From an uncultured Prevotellaceae bacterium (GTDB taxonomy: Bacteria > Bacteroidota > Bacteroidia > Bacteroidales > Bacteroidaceae): DNA of 64,000 bases. Shown here piece by piece: positions 55,093-63,879 of the stretch. A program made the translations under genes and the position numbers. The notes below the pieces were generated by a model. It made no database searches, was not told where the DNA came from, and saw only the letters and a list, made by a program, of their open reading frames with translations. The DNA lies in NCBI GenBank assembly GCA_900313615.1, contig OMRP01000009.1, positions 86,316-150,315 of the forward strand, written 5' to 3'. The stretch's first letter is position 1, and every line of letters begins with the position of its first letter.

Positions 55093-55154
55093 TTAGAATG
55101 GGAGCATAAATATCTGTTCAATATTTAAGAGATATTATAATTCTCCCATTCTAA
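55093..55154 (-). repeat. Nested inverted repeats in the operon spacer
   Basis: Outer arms TTAGAATGGGAG (55093-55104) and CTCCCATTCTAA (55143-55154) enclose inner arms AATATCT (55109-55115) and AGATATT (55130-55136). No T run follows on the minus strand, so it looks more like an mRNA structure or protein-binding site than a terminator. Confidence 0.7.
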
Positions 55155-55185
55155 ATACTCGTGATAAAAGATAATAGGACAAGTA

Positions 55186-58083
55186 TTATTTCCTAACAAC
55201 CTTGCGGACAGTACCGTCGGGCAGACGGACGATGTTGAGGCCACGCTGCAGGGTGTCGAGCTGGCGTCCGTTAGCATCGTAGATGGTGCCTTGGATGTCA
55301 GTTTCGACAGCAATCTCGGTGATGGCGGTGACGACCGTCGTGGTGAAGAGGCTCACAGGGTTGCTTACCGATCCGAGACGTGTCTGCGAGGTTACCGTCT
55401 GTGCGATGTCATAGTACTCGCCAGTATAGTTGTCGTAAAGTTTCAAGGTGACCTGCTCGCCGCCGTTGCCATGCACGGTGATGAATGCCAGGCCGTTGAT
55501 GAAGCGTCCCTCGCCACGGCACTCATCCTTGACGAATGCGCCGATGGAGAAGCGGTCGTCGTCGGTCACATCCTTGACGGTGGCAACCATGGTCATGTTC
55601 GAGGCAAACTGCGTGTGGTCGTACTGCCACGGGCTGGTGAAGTGACGCGGTGCGCCGTTGCTGCCGTTGCCGGCATCCTCGTCGCCCGGAGGCATTCCGC
55701 CATACTGTTCAAACGTCAGATCAAGGATAACCTCTTCATCATCCGTTGCGGGGTTGAAGACGAGGTAGCCCTCGCCTTTCTTGATGGCGGTAAGGTCGCC
55801 CACCCACTGTGTGCCATCCCACTCCGCCGAGCCGTCGGCCTTAGAGGCGATGACCAAACCCGTGGGTAGCGGAGCCCCTTCGTTACTGACAGCATTCTCC
55901 AGCAGGCGGTTGTAGAAGAAGGGGCTGCCTATCCAGTTCCATCCGGGGGCGAGTTCTTGCTGATAGAAGATGTCGTTATGACCGTTGTAGATATAGGAGG
56001 TCTGTGCCCCATTCATCTTCACCTTGTACATAACATCTTGTCCGAGGCCGTTGTCATACAACGTGCCGAAATAGCCCCATGACGGGTCGTTGATGAGCAG
56101 GTCTTGCCAAGTACGTACCTCTTCGAGGTTGTCGCCGAAGAAGTCCTCCATCTCCGACGGTTCATAGAGATTGCCGTAGGGGTTGCTCTTCCACTGCCAT
56201 CCGTTGGCGAAGTTCACCTTCATGGGCACTTCATACTCACTGTAATCCTCAAAGTCGGACGGGTCATAGAACATATAATGTCCGGGCAGGTTGGCAGTGA
56301 AGTCGTAGGTACCGTCGCCATTGTCAGTGATGCTATAGACCGCATCGCCCCATTCTGCAAACATATCGGGCGGATAGACGATGGGGGTGAACTCTTCCCA
56401 ATTGACATCGGCATCCGAGGGTACCGGTGTGAGGGTGACGGTAGCCTTCGTGGGGTCACTATAATCGGGTGTCACTGTGACACTGAAATATTCGAGTTCT
56501 GCACCGATGTTCACGGTGAAACTCTTTGGTGTGCCCCAAACGAGCGTACCACCGTCGTTATTGGTGTAGTCGTTCCATCCGAGGGTGACGGTGACGGTAG
56601 CGATACCTTTCTGTAACTCAGTGTTAGTGATGTTGACATCCCAACCAGCTTCCCCAAACGAACCGCTACCTGTTAGGACACCAGAGATGTCAATCTGTGC
56701 ATTATAGATACGCGACTCATCACCTATGATATTCTGAATGATCATCGGCTCCACTTCATCGTTAATATCCATGTTCTTGTCGATGGACAGGGGGTCTTCT
56801 GCGAAGGTCACCTCCTTGAGAGGATTGTAGAAAATGAAACGGATGTTTGCCGTATATCCTCCGTCGGCGGAAGTTACCGTAATGGTTCCATTTCCTGCCT
56901 CCTTGGCCACTACAGAAGTTCCACTGATAGTTACCTTGCTGGTCGCTGTGGAGGAGAAGGTATACTCTTGGTTCGTAGCGTCGTCGGGATTGATTACCAC
57001 ATGAGCAGCCAGGCGGTTGTAGATGTCATCGCCCACATTGGCCAAAATTCTGTCGGTGTCGAAGTCAATGCTTGTGACGGGTACAACGACGTTGATGGTG
57101 ATCCACTTGTTGACTGCGGGATAGACCTTCGTACCGCTTCTGTTGATGAAGTACGGACGTATCTGCGTAGTACCAGACTGAACGGGTTTCCACCCTTCAG
57201 CTGTCACAGAGATGACACCATCGTTCTTCAATTCCCAGTACACAATGTCGGTGGCATCTGAAGGTACGAGTTCGTATGCCTGTGCCGGATCCCATGTATT
57301 CTGCATGAAGCGTGTGAGCGTTGCTCCATCGTCCTTCTCCACCTCGAAGGTTTCGGTGACGATGTTGATGGCGGTGGCGTAGATGGACACGTCATAGTAG
57401 GCTTCAGCAAGGAAGTCTCCTTTTTCAGACCACAGGGTGTAGGTGCCATGACCTATTTCAACACCCGTCATCTCATTACCGTTAATTTCGGCACCAATAT
57501 TACCACCTCCTTCACTTATCAGATTTCCGTACTCATCATAGACATTGTCATTACCAGGCATCAATTCCCAATAGGTATTAAGGGGTAAGGTAGCATCGGC
57601 AGGTGTCAAGGTGAGGAAGTCGAGAAGGTTAACGGTTTCGCCCACTGCTATGGAAATGTCGGCCAGCGCGTAGCTGGTGGGTGCCTTGAGGGTAAGCGTG
57701 ACGAGATCGGAGGGATAGCCATACGTTCCCGTCAGCTGGAAGGTGATGGTCTCGCTGGGGGTGAGCACGTACTCGAGTTGCGTATCTTCATTATAAGCCC
57801 TGAACTCGATGGTCTTGCCTACGAGGTCTTCGTTACCGCGTGCGCGGATGAGGTAGAGCACATAGCCATTGTTGAGGGTCTGTGGCGTAGCCGCGCCGAT
57901 ACAGAGGTTATCGACGAAGGCACCTACCTCGTAGGAGGTGGCGGAGGCTCCCGTCTCGTTTGTGACCACCGTGGCGTAGATGACGGCATCACCCTGCGTG
58001 TAGGCGGACTCCGGTGTGTAGTGGTCGGCCCACGCTCCTGCGGAAATGAGCAGGAGGGAAAGGAGAGATAGTAGTTTTTTCAT
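55186..58083 (-). CDS. T9SS-exported surface protein with type A sorting tail (paralogue 2)
   Basis: 965 residues. Signal MKKLLSLLSLLLISAGAWA. Residues about 45-140 form a domain with YEVGAFVDNLCIGAA and TIEFRAYNEDTQLEY. Ig/BIG-type strands fill the middle. A C-terminal half with WQWKSNPYGNLYEPSEMED, NDPSWGYFGTLYDNGLGQD, WDGTQWVGDLTAIKKGEGY and FSIGAFVKDECRGEG follows. The last 40 residues (GTIYDANGRQLDTL, GLNIVRLPDGTVRKVVRK) are a textbook type A T9SS sorting domain, so the protein is exported across the outer membrane and anchored or released. It shares domain order with the 58138-60117 gene. The gene lies between that paralogue and the barrel gene. Confidence 0.82.
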   Translation of the reverse strand: MKKLLSLLSLLLISAGAWADHYTPESAYTQGDAVIYATVVTNETGASATSYEVGAFVDNLCIGAATPQTLNNGYVLYLIRARGNEDLVGKTIEFRAYNEDTQLEYVLTPSETITFQLTGTYGYPSDLVTLTLKAPTSYALADISIAVGETVNLLDFLTLTPADATLPLNTYWELMPGNDNVYDEYGNLISEGGGNIGAEINGNEMTGVEIGHGTYTLWSEKGDFLAEAYYDVSIYATAINIVTETFEVEKDDGATLTRFMQNTWDPAQAYELVPSDATDIVYWELKNDGVISVTAEGWKPVQSGTTQIRPYFINRSGTKVYPAVNKWITINVVVPVTSIDFDTDRILANVGDDIYNRLAAHVVINPDDATNQEYTFSSTATSKVTISGTSVVAKEAGNGTITVTSADGGYTANIRFIFYNPLKEVTFAEDPLSIDKNMDINDEVEPMIIQNIIGDESRIYNAQIDISGVLTGSGSFGEAGWDVNITNTELQKGIATVTVTLGWNDYTNNDGGTLVWGTPKSFTVNIGAELEYFSVTVTPDYSDPTKATVTLTPVPSDADVNWEEFTPIVYPPDMFAEWGDAVYSITDNGDGTYDFTANLPGHYMFYDPSDFEDYSEYEVPMKVNFANGWQWKSNPYGNLYEPSEMEDFFGDNLEEVRTWQDLLINDPSWGYFGTLYDNGLGQDVMYKVKMNGAQTSYIYNGHNDIFYQQELAPGWNWIGSPFFYNRLLENAVSNEGAPLPTGLVIASKADGSAEWDGTQWVGDLTAIKKGEGYLVFNPATDDEEVILDLTFEQYGGMPPGDEDAGNGSNGAPRHFTSPWQYDHTQFASNMTMVATVKDVTDDDRFSIGAFVKDECRGEGRFINGLAFITVHGNGGEQVTLKLYDNYTGEYYDIAQTVTSQTRLGSVSNPVSLFTTTVVTAITEIAVETDIQGTIYDANGRQLDTLQRGLNIVRLPDGTVRKVVRK

Positions 58084-58137
58084 TGTTAGTGAGGGTTTTT
58101 ATTAGGTTTTACGTTATTACGAAAGGGACTCATTTTT

Positions 58138-60117
58138 TTATTTCAGAATTTTGACGGGGGGCCTTCCGGGCTGTCGGACGATGAGGATGCCAGGATGGGT
58201 GGCGTTGACGCGTCGGCCCAGAAGGTCGTAGGTGTTGACGTGTTGAGGGCTGAGGGCTGAAGCATCGTCGGAGTGGATGTCGGTGATGCCCGTAGTCATG
58301 GTGGAGGCATGGAGGGTGACGGGCGATGTGAGGCTGCCGAGGCGTGTCTGGCAGGAGAGTGTCTCATCAAGGGGATACTGTGCGCCCGTCAGCTCATGGC
58401 AGAGGATGAAAGAGACCGTCTCGCCGTAGCGTGCATGTACGGTGATGAAGAACCGTCCACCTGTATTTCCGCCGTCGGCATAGCCACCGGCACCTCGGCA
58501 CTCCCCATTGACGAAGGCACCGATGGAATAGTCGTGCGGGGCAATGAGTCCTTCGACGATGGCCACCATGGTCATATTGTCGCGGTAAGAGGCGGCATCA
58601 TATTCCCACGAACCGTGGTTGACACCGCTGGCGGGCTGTTCATGCCCCTGTGCCATCAGTTTCTCATCGGCGAAGGTAAGGGTATAGGCATCGTCGGAGG
58701 GGTTATAACAGAGCAGGCTCTCGCCGGCGGGGAGCACCTGGAGGTCGCCCACCCACTGTGTACCGTCCCACTCCGCTGAACCGCGTTCCTTGGAGATGAT
58801 GACGGTGCTCGGCGACAGTGCGGAGCCGTCGATGGCATTACAGAGCAGGCGGTCGTACCAATAGGGCGAGGGGAGCCATGTCCATGAACCGTCGAGGACG
58901 ACGGACAGGCCGTCGGCGAACAGGGCATTGTAGAGCCGTCCCGTTACCGGCCCGTCGTTCATGAGCACCTTATAGGCGACATTACGGTGCAGTCCCTCCT
59001 CCAGGAGGGTGCCGAAATAGCCCCATTCGGGGTCGTTGTAGAGCAGGTGGTCCTGCGTACGTATCTCCGTGAGGGCATCGCCGCCATATACCTGCTGGAA
59101 GTTGTCGCCGAGTACATCGGCGAAGGCGTTGGTCTTCCACTGCCATCCCTCATGCAGGGCTACCGGCGCGGCGGCATCGAAGCCCGTGAAGACATTGCCC
59201 CGGCTGTCGTAGAGAGGCAACGTGCCGAGGTTGAGGATGACATCAATCCATCCAGGGTAGAGCGGTGTGACCTCGAACTGAAGGGGCTCGGTGGAGAGCA
59301 GCTGCCACTCCGCCGCCTCCCAGCCACTGACCTGACCGATGAAGTCGAGCGAGAGGCTCTCGGCAGCAAAGCGTGCATCGGCGGGGACGGGCGTGAGGGT
59401 CATCACCGCCGACTCACCCGCCACGGGTGGCGTGAAATCGACGGTGAAGCCATCGAGTCCCACGGCGGTGATGACCTCGAGTGTTGCCGAAGCGAACACC
59501 TTATTATATATTAAAAGGTTATAGGAAGTATGCCCTTGGTTAGTACCCTTGAGCGTGTTGCCGTCGATGAGGGCTATGTCAGCATCGACGCTCCACGACA
59601 TGCCGTTGGGCAGGGTGCTGTCGTCGGGTGTAACGACGAGATAGTCGGTGAGGCTCACCTGCTGTCCGACGAGGATGCTGACAGGGTTGAGGGTGATGGC
59701 CGACGGTGCGGCAAAGCGCAGGGGGACGGTCAGCGACGGTGTTCCCTCGCTCTCGCCGGTGAAGGTCACCGTACGGTCGGGCTGGAGGGTGAAGTCGAGG
59801 CGGAGCGTCTTGTCGTAGATGCGGAATTCGATGGCCTTGCCTTTGTCTTCCTCGCGGTCGCCATACACACGCATGAGGAAGAAATACTTACCGTCGGTGC
59901 CCCGGGTGGGAACAGCCACGGCGCGGCACTCGTCGTCGATGAAGGCGGCCACGGTGTAGCGGTCGGAGCCGTCGTCGAGCGCCGTGCTGCGGTTCCAGAC
60001 GGAAGCATAGACCACCGTCTCGTCGTTATATTGATGATCATCAACGGGTGTCCAAGGCTGGGAAAAGCCTTGAAATACAGTCAATAGGCAGGTTAGTAGC
60101 AGTAAGTATTTTCGCAT
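58138..60117 (-). CDS. T9SS-exported surface protein with type A sorting tail (paralogue 1)
   Basis: 659 residues from MRKYLLLLTCLLTVFQGFSQ at 60117; the frame to 60150 overlaps the promoter and is rejected. Domains match the 55186-58083 paralogue: YTVAAFIDDECRAVAVPT with IEFRIYDKTLRLDFTLQP, then WQWKTNAFADVLGDN, NDPEWGYFGTLLEEGLHRN, WDGTQWVGDLQVLPAGESL and YSIGAFVNGECRGAG. The tail is a type A sorting domain (NTYDLLGRRVNATHPGILIV, PPVKILK). It is shorter because the BIG-like middle part is reduced. First gene of the seven-gene surface locus, 122 bp after the AraC-type regulator. Confidence 0.82.
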   Translation of the reverse strand: MRKYLLLLTCLLTVFQGFSQPWTPVDDHQYNDETVVYASVWNRSTALDDGSDRYTVAAFIDDECRAVAVPTRGTDGKYFFLMRVYGDREEDKGKAIEFRIYDKTLRLDFTLQPDRTVTFTGESEGTPSLTVPLRFAAPSAITLNPVSILVGQQVSLTDYLVVTPDDSTLPNGMSWSVDADIALIDGNTLKGTNQGHTSYNLLIYNKVFASATLEVITAVGLDGFTVDFTPPVAGESAVMTLTPVPADARFAAESLSLDFIGQVSGWEAAEWQLLSTEPLQFEVTPLYPGWIDVILNLGTLPLYDSRGNVFTGFDAAAPVALHEGWQWKTNAFADVLGDNFQQVYGGDALTEIRTQDHLLYNDPEWGYFGTLLEEGLHRNVAYKVLMNDGPVTGRLYNALFADGLSVVLDGSWTWLPSPYWYDRLLCNAIDGSALSPSTVIISKERGSAEWDGTQWVGDLQVLPAGESLLCYNPSDDAYTLTFADEKLMAQGHEQPASGVNHGSWEYDAASYRDNMTMVAIVEGLIAPHDYSIGAFVNGECRGAGGYADGGNTGGRFFITVHARYGETVSFILCHELTGAQYPLDETLSCQTRLGSLTSPVTLHASTMTTGITDIHSDDASALSPQHVNTYDLLGRRVNATHPGILIVRQPGRPPVKILK

Positions 60118-60147
60118 GGTAAGTATGACCTTTTTAAGTATGATTTG

Positions 60148-60155
60148 CAAATTTA
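60148..60155 (-). promoter_or_regulatory. -7 box of the surface-locus operon
   Basis: TAAATTTG on the minus strand, 31 bp ahead of the 60117 start. The -33 position reads AATG rather than TTTG, which would fit a promoter needing an activator such as the AraC-type proteins encoded upstream. Confidence 0.45.
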
Positions 60156-60238
60156 AGTATTTTTCACCAAGTAGACATTGTCGTTTTCATGCGCCTATTT
60201 GTCAAAATAGAGCGGATTTAGAGGTCGGAGGAGTGAGG

Positions 60239-60673
60239 TTAGTCTGAGGGGTGGTGGCGCTGGTCACTTTTGGCGGCCTCGCGTTCCACCTGCTGCTGGA
60301 TGAAAGCGGCGAGGTCGGAGGAATCGTGGCTGTGGCTGTTGGCGTACTGCGTGGGCGACATTCCTTCATGGTTACGGAAGACGTGGCTAAAATGAGCAGC
60401 ATCGGCAAAACCACAACGACGGGCCACCTCGGTGACTGAGACCACTGGATATTTTGCCAACAGACGCTTAGACTCGTCGAGACGAGTGCGCATGACGAAT
60501 GCCGATACGGGTAGACCGGTAGCGATTTTGACACGACGATTGAGCTGGGAGGAACTGAGCGCAAGTTCAGCCGCGAGGGTTTTCACGTCGACTTCGCCTC
60601 GAGACATGTTCTCGAAGATATAACCTATTAGGCGTTCAAAAAGTTGTTTATCGCTGGTACCTTTAATACTCAT
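60239..60673 (-). CDS. Stand-alone AraC-type helix-turn-helix regulator
   Basis: 144 residues, essentially only a DNA-binding domain. Residues about 15-110 hold both helix-turn-helix units of the AraC family: VKTLAAELALSSSQLNRRVK and VVSVTEVARRCGFADAAHFS, then HVFRNHEGMSPTQYA. There is no ligand-binding or receiver domain. It closely resembles the output domain of the neighbouring hybrid kinase (VATEMGMSRQQLGRKLRAVA-like and ISLRCGFADNAHLTHVFQR), so it may be a duplicated output module. It is encoded directly upstream of the seven-gene surface locus. The control of that locus is inferred from position. Confidence 0.85.
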   Translation of the reverse strand: MSIKGTSDKQLFERLIGYIFENMSRGEVDVKTLAAELALSSSQLNRRVKIATGLPVSAFVMRTRLDESKRLLAKYPVVSVTEVARRCGFADAAHFSHVFRNHEGMSPTQYANSHSHDSSDLAAFIQQQVEREAAKSDQRHHPSD

Positions 60674-61059
60674 TATTTTGGGGGAGTTAAAGGGGAGTTA
60701 AGGGGGGAAGGGAGTAAAGGGACATTAGTTGGGGGCTATAGTCCTGCACGAAGTGCATAACTTCCTTTTTCCTTCCTTTTACAACTTCCTATTCTACTTC
60801 TTCATTTTGAGTACAAAGGTAGTGGGAATGGGATAAGGGCGTTTGTCTATTTGGTACGTTTAGTTGTCAGATTGGAACAAGAGAGAGTTTTGATGAAAGG
60901 TAAAAGAGCAAAAAGGTAAAAGGATAAAGGGAAGGGAGGAGGGAAGGATTTGTTTCCCCCTCAATTCCCCCTGTAAGGGGGAGAACTGGTTAGCCTGGGG
61001 TATTTTTCTTAATAATTCGCAAGCTCATCAGCTTCGCTGTCTTATCTTTTAACTCTTAA
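60674..61059. repeat. Repeat-rich regulatory spacer with inverted family B element
   Basis: This 386-bp gap between the two regulators has GGGGAGTTAA units (60680-60715), an inverted family B element (60735-60770), a -7-like box on the minus strand (TACCTTTG, 60821-60814), AAAGGTAAAAGAGC units (60898-60930) and a small hairpin of CCCCCTC...GAGGGGG type (60955-60983 region, CCCCCTGTAAGGGGG). I see no gene in it. Confidence 0.7.
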
Positions 61060-63879
61060 TTATTCACTCTTCACTTTTAACTTATACTGTGAGGGGGTAA
61101 TACCGAAGCGACGCTGGAAGACATGGGTGAGATGGGCATTGTCGGCGAAACCGCAACGGAGGGAGATGTCGAGGAGGGTGAGCTGGGGCTGCTCCTGAAG
61201 CAGATGACAGACTTCCTGAAGACGGAGATTGAGGATGTAGTCGGACGGTGTGGTGTCGGCCACGGCACGTAGCTTGCGTCCGAGTTGCTGACGACTCATA
61301 CCCATCTCCTTGGCTACTGTGGCGGCATCAACCCGTTGCTTCGGCATCAAAAGAAGGATAATGTCGTCGAGTTTACGGAGGAAACGCTCGGCGTAGGTGG
61401 AAGAGGGATGAGGGTTGAGGGCGGCGAATTTGCGCTGGAGAGTGCGTCGTGATTCGAGGAGTTTGGTGATGCGGAGGAGCAATTCCTCTGCCATGAAGGG
61501 TTTGTAGAGGTAAGCATCGGCACCTGCCTCTATGCCTTGCAGACGGTCTCTGTCCTCGACACGCGCCGTGACAATGATGACAGGGATATGGTTGGTGAGT
61601 TCGGATTGGCGTATGCGCCGGCACAGTTCGAGTCCGTCGATGTCGGGCATCATGACGTCGGTAACGATAAGATCAGGAATGATTTGTTCGGCCTTACAGA
61701 AGCCCTCGGCTCCGTCGGCTGCGTAGAAGACAGCATACTGGGAGTTGAGTATTTTTCCTATATACGTTGCCATGTCGGCATTATCCTCAACCACAAGAAT
61801 ACGCGTCCGCCCATCGTCGTCAAAATCGTCTTCAGGGTCTTTCTCAGACCGTGTGACGACATCTGCCACCATTTCGGGGTAAGTAACAATTTCCCAAGAT
61901 AAGCCTTCAGCGGACATCTCGTGTTCACCTTCAAGCATTTTCGTCTTGAGCGGAAGGGAAACGGTGAATACTGTCTCCTGGCCCGGTCGGCTGTGCACTT
62001 CTACCCTACCCTCCAAGGCTTTGGCCAACTGATTGACAAGAGCCAGTCCCACGCCCGTTCCCCCATGGGTATTGTTGGCACCCTGGTAAAACGGCTCGAA
62101 CACGTGGTCGAGATCCTCAGGCAAAATACCCTCGCCATGGTCGGCAATACTAACGCTGACTGTATCAATCGATGCACTGAGCGACACGGTGACGACATCG
62201 TCATCCGGGGAGAATTTGAGAGCATTTGAAAGAAGGTTGCCCACCATCTTTTGCATGTAGTCGGGCACGAAGAAAGTGCGAACAGAAGTCTTGGGACTAT
62301 GGTATTGTAGATTGATACCCTTCATATTTGCCATCGGCCTGTACTGGTCGACAATCTGACTGACAAACATCGCCACGTCACCATCCAACCATGAAAGAGA
62401 GACACCAGATAGCGACACTTTAGAGATGTCGAGCAGTTGGTTGACCAATGTGAGCAGAGACCGCCCGTTGCGCTCGATAGCCGCCAACGGTTCTTTTATC
62501 CGCTCCCCTTCACTGGACTGCTGCAACTGCTGCGTAGTACCAAGTATGATGGTTAGCGGTGTACGGAGTTCATGGGTGACATTGGTGAAGAATGACTCGC
62601 GAGCACGCTGCAACTGACGTACCGCCCGCTGAGTACGCGTCTTCATGCGATTGAGGTAACTCAACACGACAATGACCGCCAACAGGAGGAGCAGTCCAGC
62701 CAATGAAGCGAAGAGAATCAAGCGTTTCTGACGATCACTCTGCTCGTTGGCCTCCTGCAATTCGTCGTTGTGCATCGTAGCATTGGCCTTGCTCAAGGCC
62801 TCGTGCATATCAGCATAGTGGAGCGAGTCCATCATTGTAGAATAACGACGCATGGCCGCCAGAGCCTCGCGGGGGTTGTCAGGTTCGAGGGCCTCAGCCA
62901 GCGACCGATGGTCGTAGCATGAGGAGCGTGTGTTGCCCAGTTCCTCCTGCAAGGCAATAGCCCGCCGTAAAACGGGTACTGCCTCGCTGTTGCGCTTCAT
63001 GTCAAGCAAGTTGAAGGCCACATATTCGAGGCTGATGGCAAGGAGGTTACGATCGACGACCTTCATACCCTCGACCGTACGAACGGCCTCCTGCGACAGG
63101 GCGAGAGCCTGCTGTAAATCGCCCTTGCGGTTGTAAGCATAACTCAGTTGGGAGAGATGGTTGACCACGCCGGCATCATAACCGATGGCACGCGCCGCCT
63201 CAACGGCTCGACGACCATAGTCTATGGCCTTGTCAGGTTCCTTAGCTACGCTGTAGACCTCGCAAGCGATGCCCAGGTAGTTATGGGTGTTTTGGTCGGA
63301 GCCTGTCAGTTGATCGGTTTCAATGGCCTTGCCGACGAAATGTTTCGCCTCGTCGATGTAACCTAGGGAGAGATCAATAATGGCCAGATAGTTGCAGGCT
63401 CGTGCTAATGGCATCATGAGCCGGTGTTGTCTACTGAACTGCTCCGCTTCCATCTCTGCCTTGGCAGCCTCGGTGTTGCGGCTGGTTTTGAAGAGACAAT
63501 AACCACGGTCACAGAGCAGCGTGGCATAGTATTCGGGATTATTACGCGCAGCCAATGGCAATGACTTGTCGATGTAACCGAGGCTTTCCTTGAAATAGCT
63601 TTTGTTATAATAGAAGCGCTCAGCGGCAAGCCATACGAGGAAGTCGAGGCTGTCGTTGGGCATATTGTTGTCAATGGTCTGATTGAGGTGAATGAGGTTG
63701 TCGTCACCGGCGTTGAGGAGTATAATTTGCCGTGCCACTTGTACCTTTTCTTTCTTGGAGCTTTTCTCGTAGACGTTAAGCAGTGAGTCGGCAACATCAA
63801 CGGGTGTCTGTGCCGCTGGAAGTGTCAAGACTTGGGTGAATAAGAAAAAGAGAACAATGCTAATTCGTATTCTTTTCAT
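61060..63879 (-). CDS. Hybrid two-component regulator: TPR sensor, histidine kinase, receiver, AraC output
   Basis: 939 residues. Signal peptide (to about LPAAQ), periplasmic TPR-like helical repeats at residues about 30-380 (YNRKGDLQQALALSQEAV, AIDYGRRAVEAARAIG), one membrane span at about 386-409 (LILFASLAGLLLLLAVIVVL), HisKA with phospho-acceptor His436 (FFTNVTHELRTPLTIILG), HATPase (NLLSNALKFSPDD, GGTGVGLALVNQL), a receiver with its Asp in VTDVMMPDIDG near residue 741, and a C-terminal AraC domain (about 845-939). All phosphotransfer residues are intact. Most hybrid regulators of glycan loci sense with beta-propellers; a TPR sensor is the rarer layout. It is upstream of the AraC gene and the surface locus on the same strand. 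Confidence 0.92.
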   Translation of the reverse strand: MKRIRISIVLFFLFTQVLTLPAAQTPVDVADSLLNVYEKSSKKEKVQVARQIILLNAGDDNLIHLNQTIDNNMPNDSLDFLVWLAAERFYYNKSYFKESLGYIDKSLPLAARNNPEYYATLLCDRGYCLFKTSRNTEAAKAEMEAEQFSRQHRLMMPLARACNYLAIIDLSLGYIDEAKHFVGKAIETDQLTGSDQNTHNYLGIACEVYSVAKEPDKAIDYGRRAVEAARAIGYDAGVVNHLSQLSYAYNRKGDLQQALALSQEAVRTVEGMKVVDRNLLAISLEYVAFNLLDMKRNSEAVPVLRRAIALQEELGNTRSSCYDHRSLAEALEPDNPREALAAMRRYSTMMDSLHYADMHEALSKANATMHNDELQEANEQSDRQKRLILFASLAGLLLLLAVIVVLSYLNRMKTRTQRAVRQLQRARESFFTNVTHELRTPLTIILGTTQQLQQSSEGERIKEPLAAIERNGRSLLTLVNQLLDISKVSLSGVSLSWLDGDVAMFVSQIVDQYRPMANMKGINLQYHSPKTSVRTFFVPDYMQKMVGNLLSNALKFSPDDDVVTVSLSASIDTVSVSIADHGEGILPEDLDHVFEPFYQGANNTHGGTGVGLALVNQLAKALEGRVEVHSRPGQETVFTVSLPLKTKMLEGEHEMSAEGLSWEIVTYPEMVADVVTRSEKDPEDDFDDDGRTRILVVEDNADMATYIGKILNSQYAVFYAADGAEGFCKAEQIIPDLIVTDVMMPDIDGLELCRRIRQSELTNHIPVIIVTARVEDRDRLQGIEAGADAYLYKPFMAEELLLRITKLLESRRTLQRKFAALNPHPSSTYAERFLRKLDDIILLLMPKQRVDAATVAKEMGMSRQQLGRKLRAVADTTPSDYILNLRLQEVCHLLQEQPQLTLLDISLRCGFADNAHLTHVFQRRFGITPSQYKLKVKSE

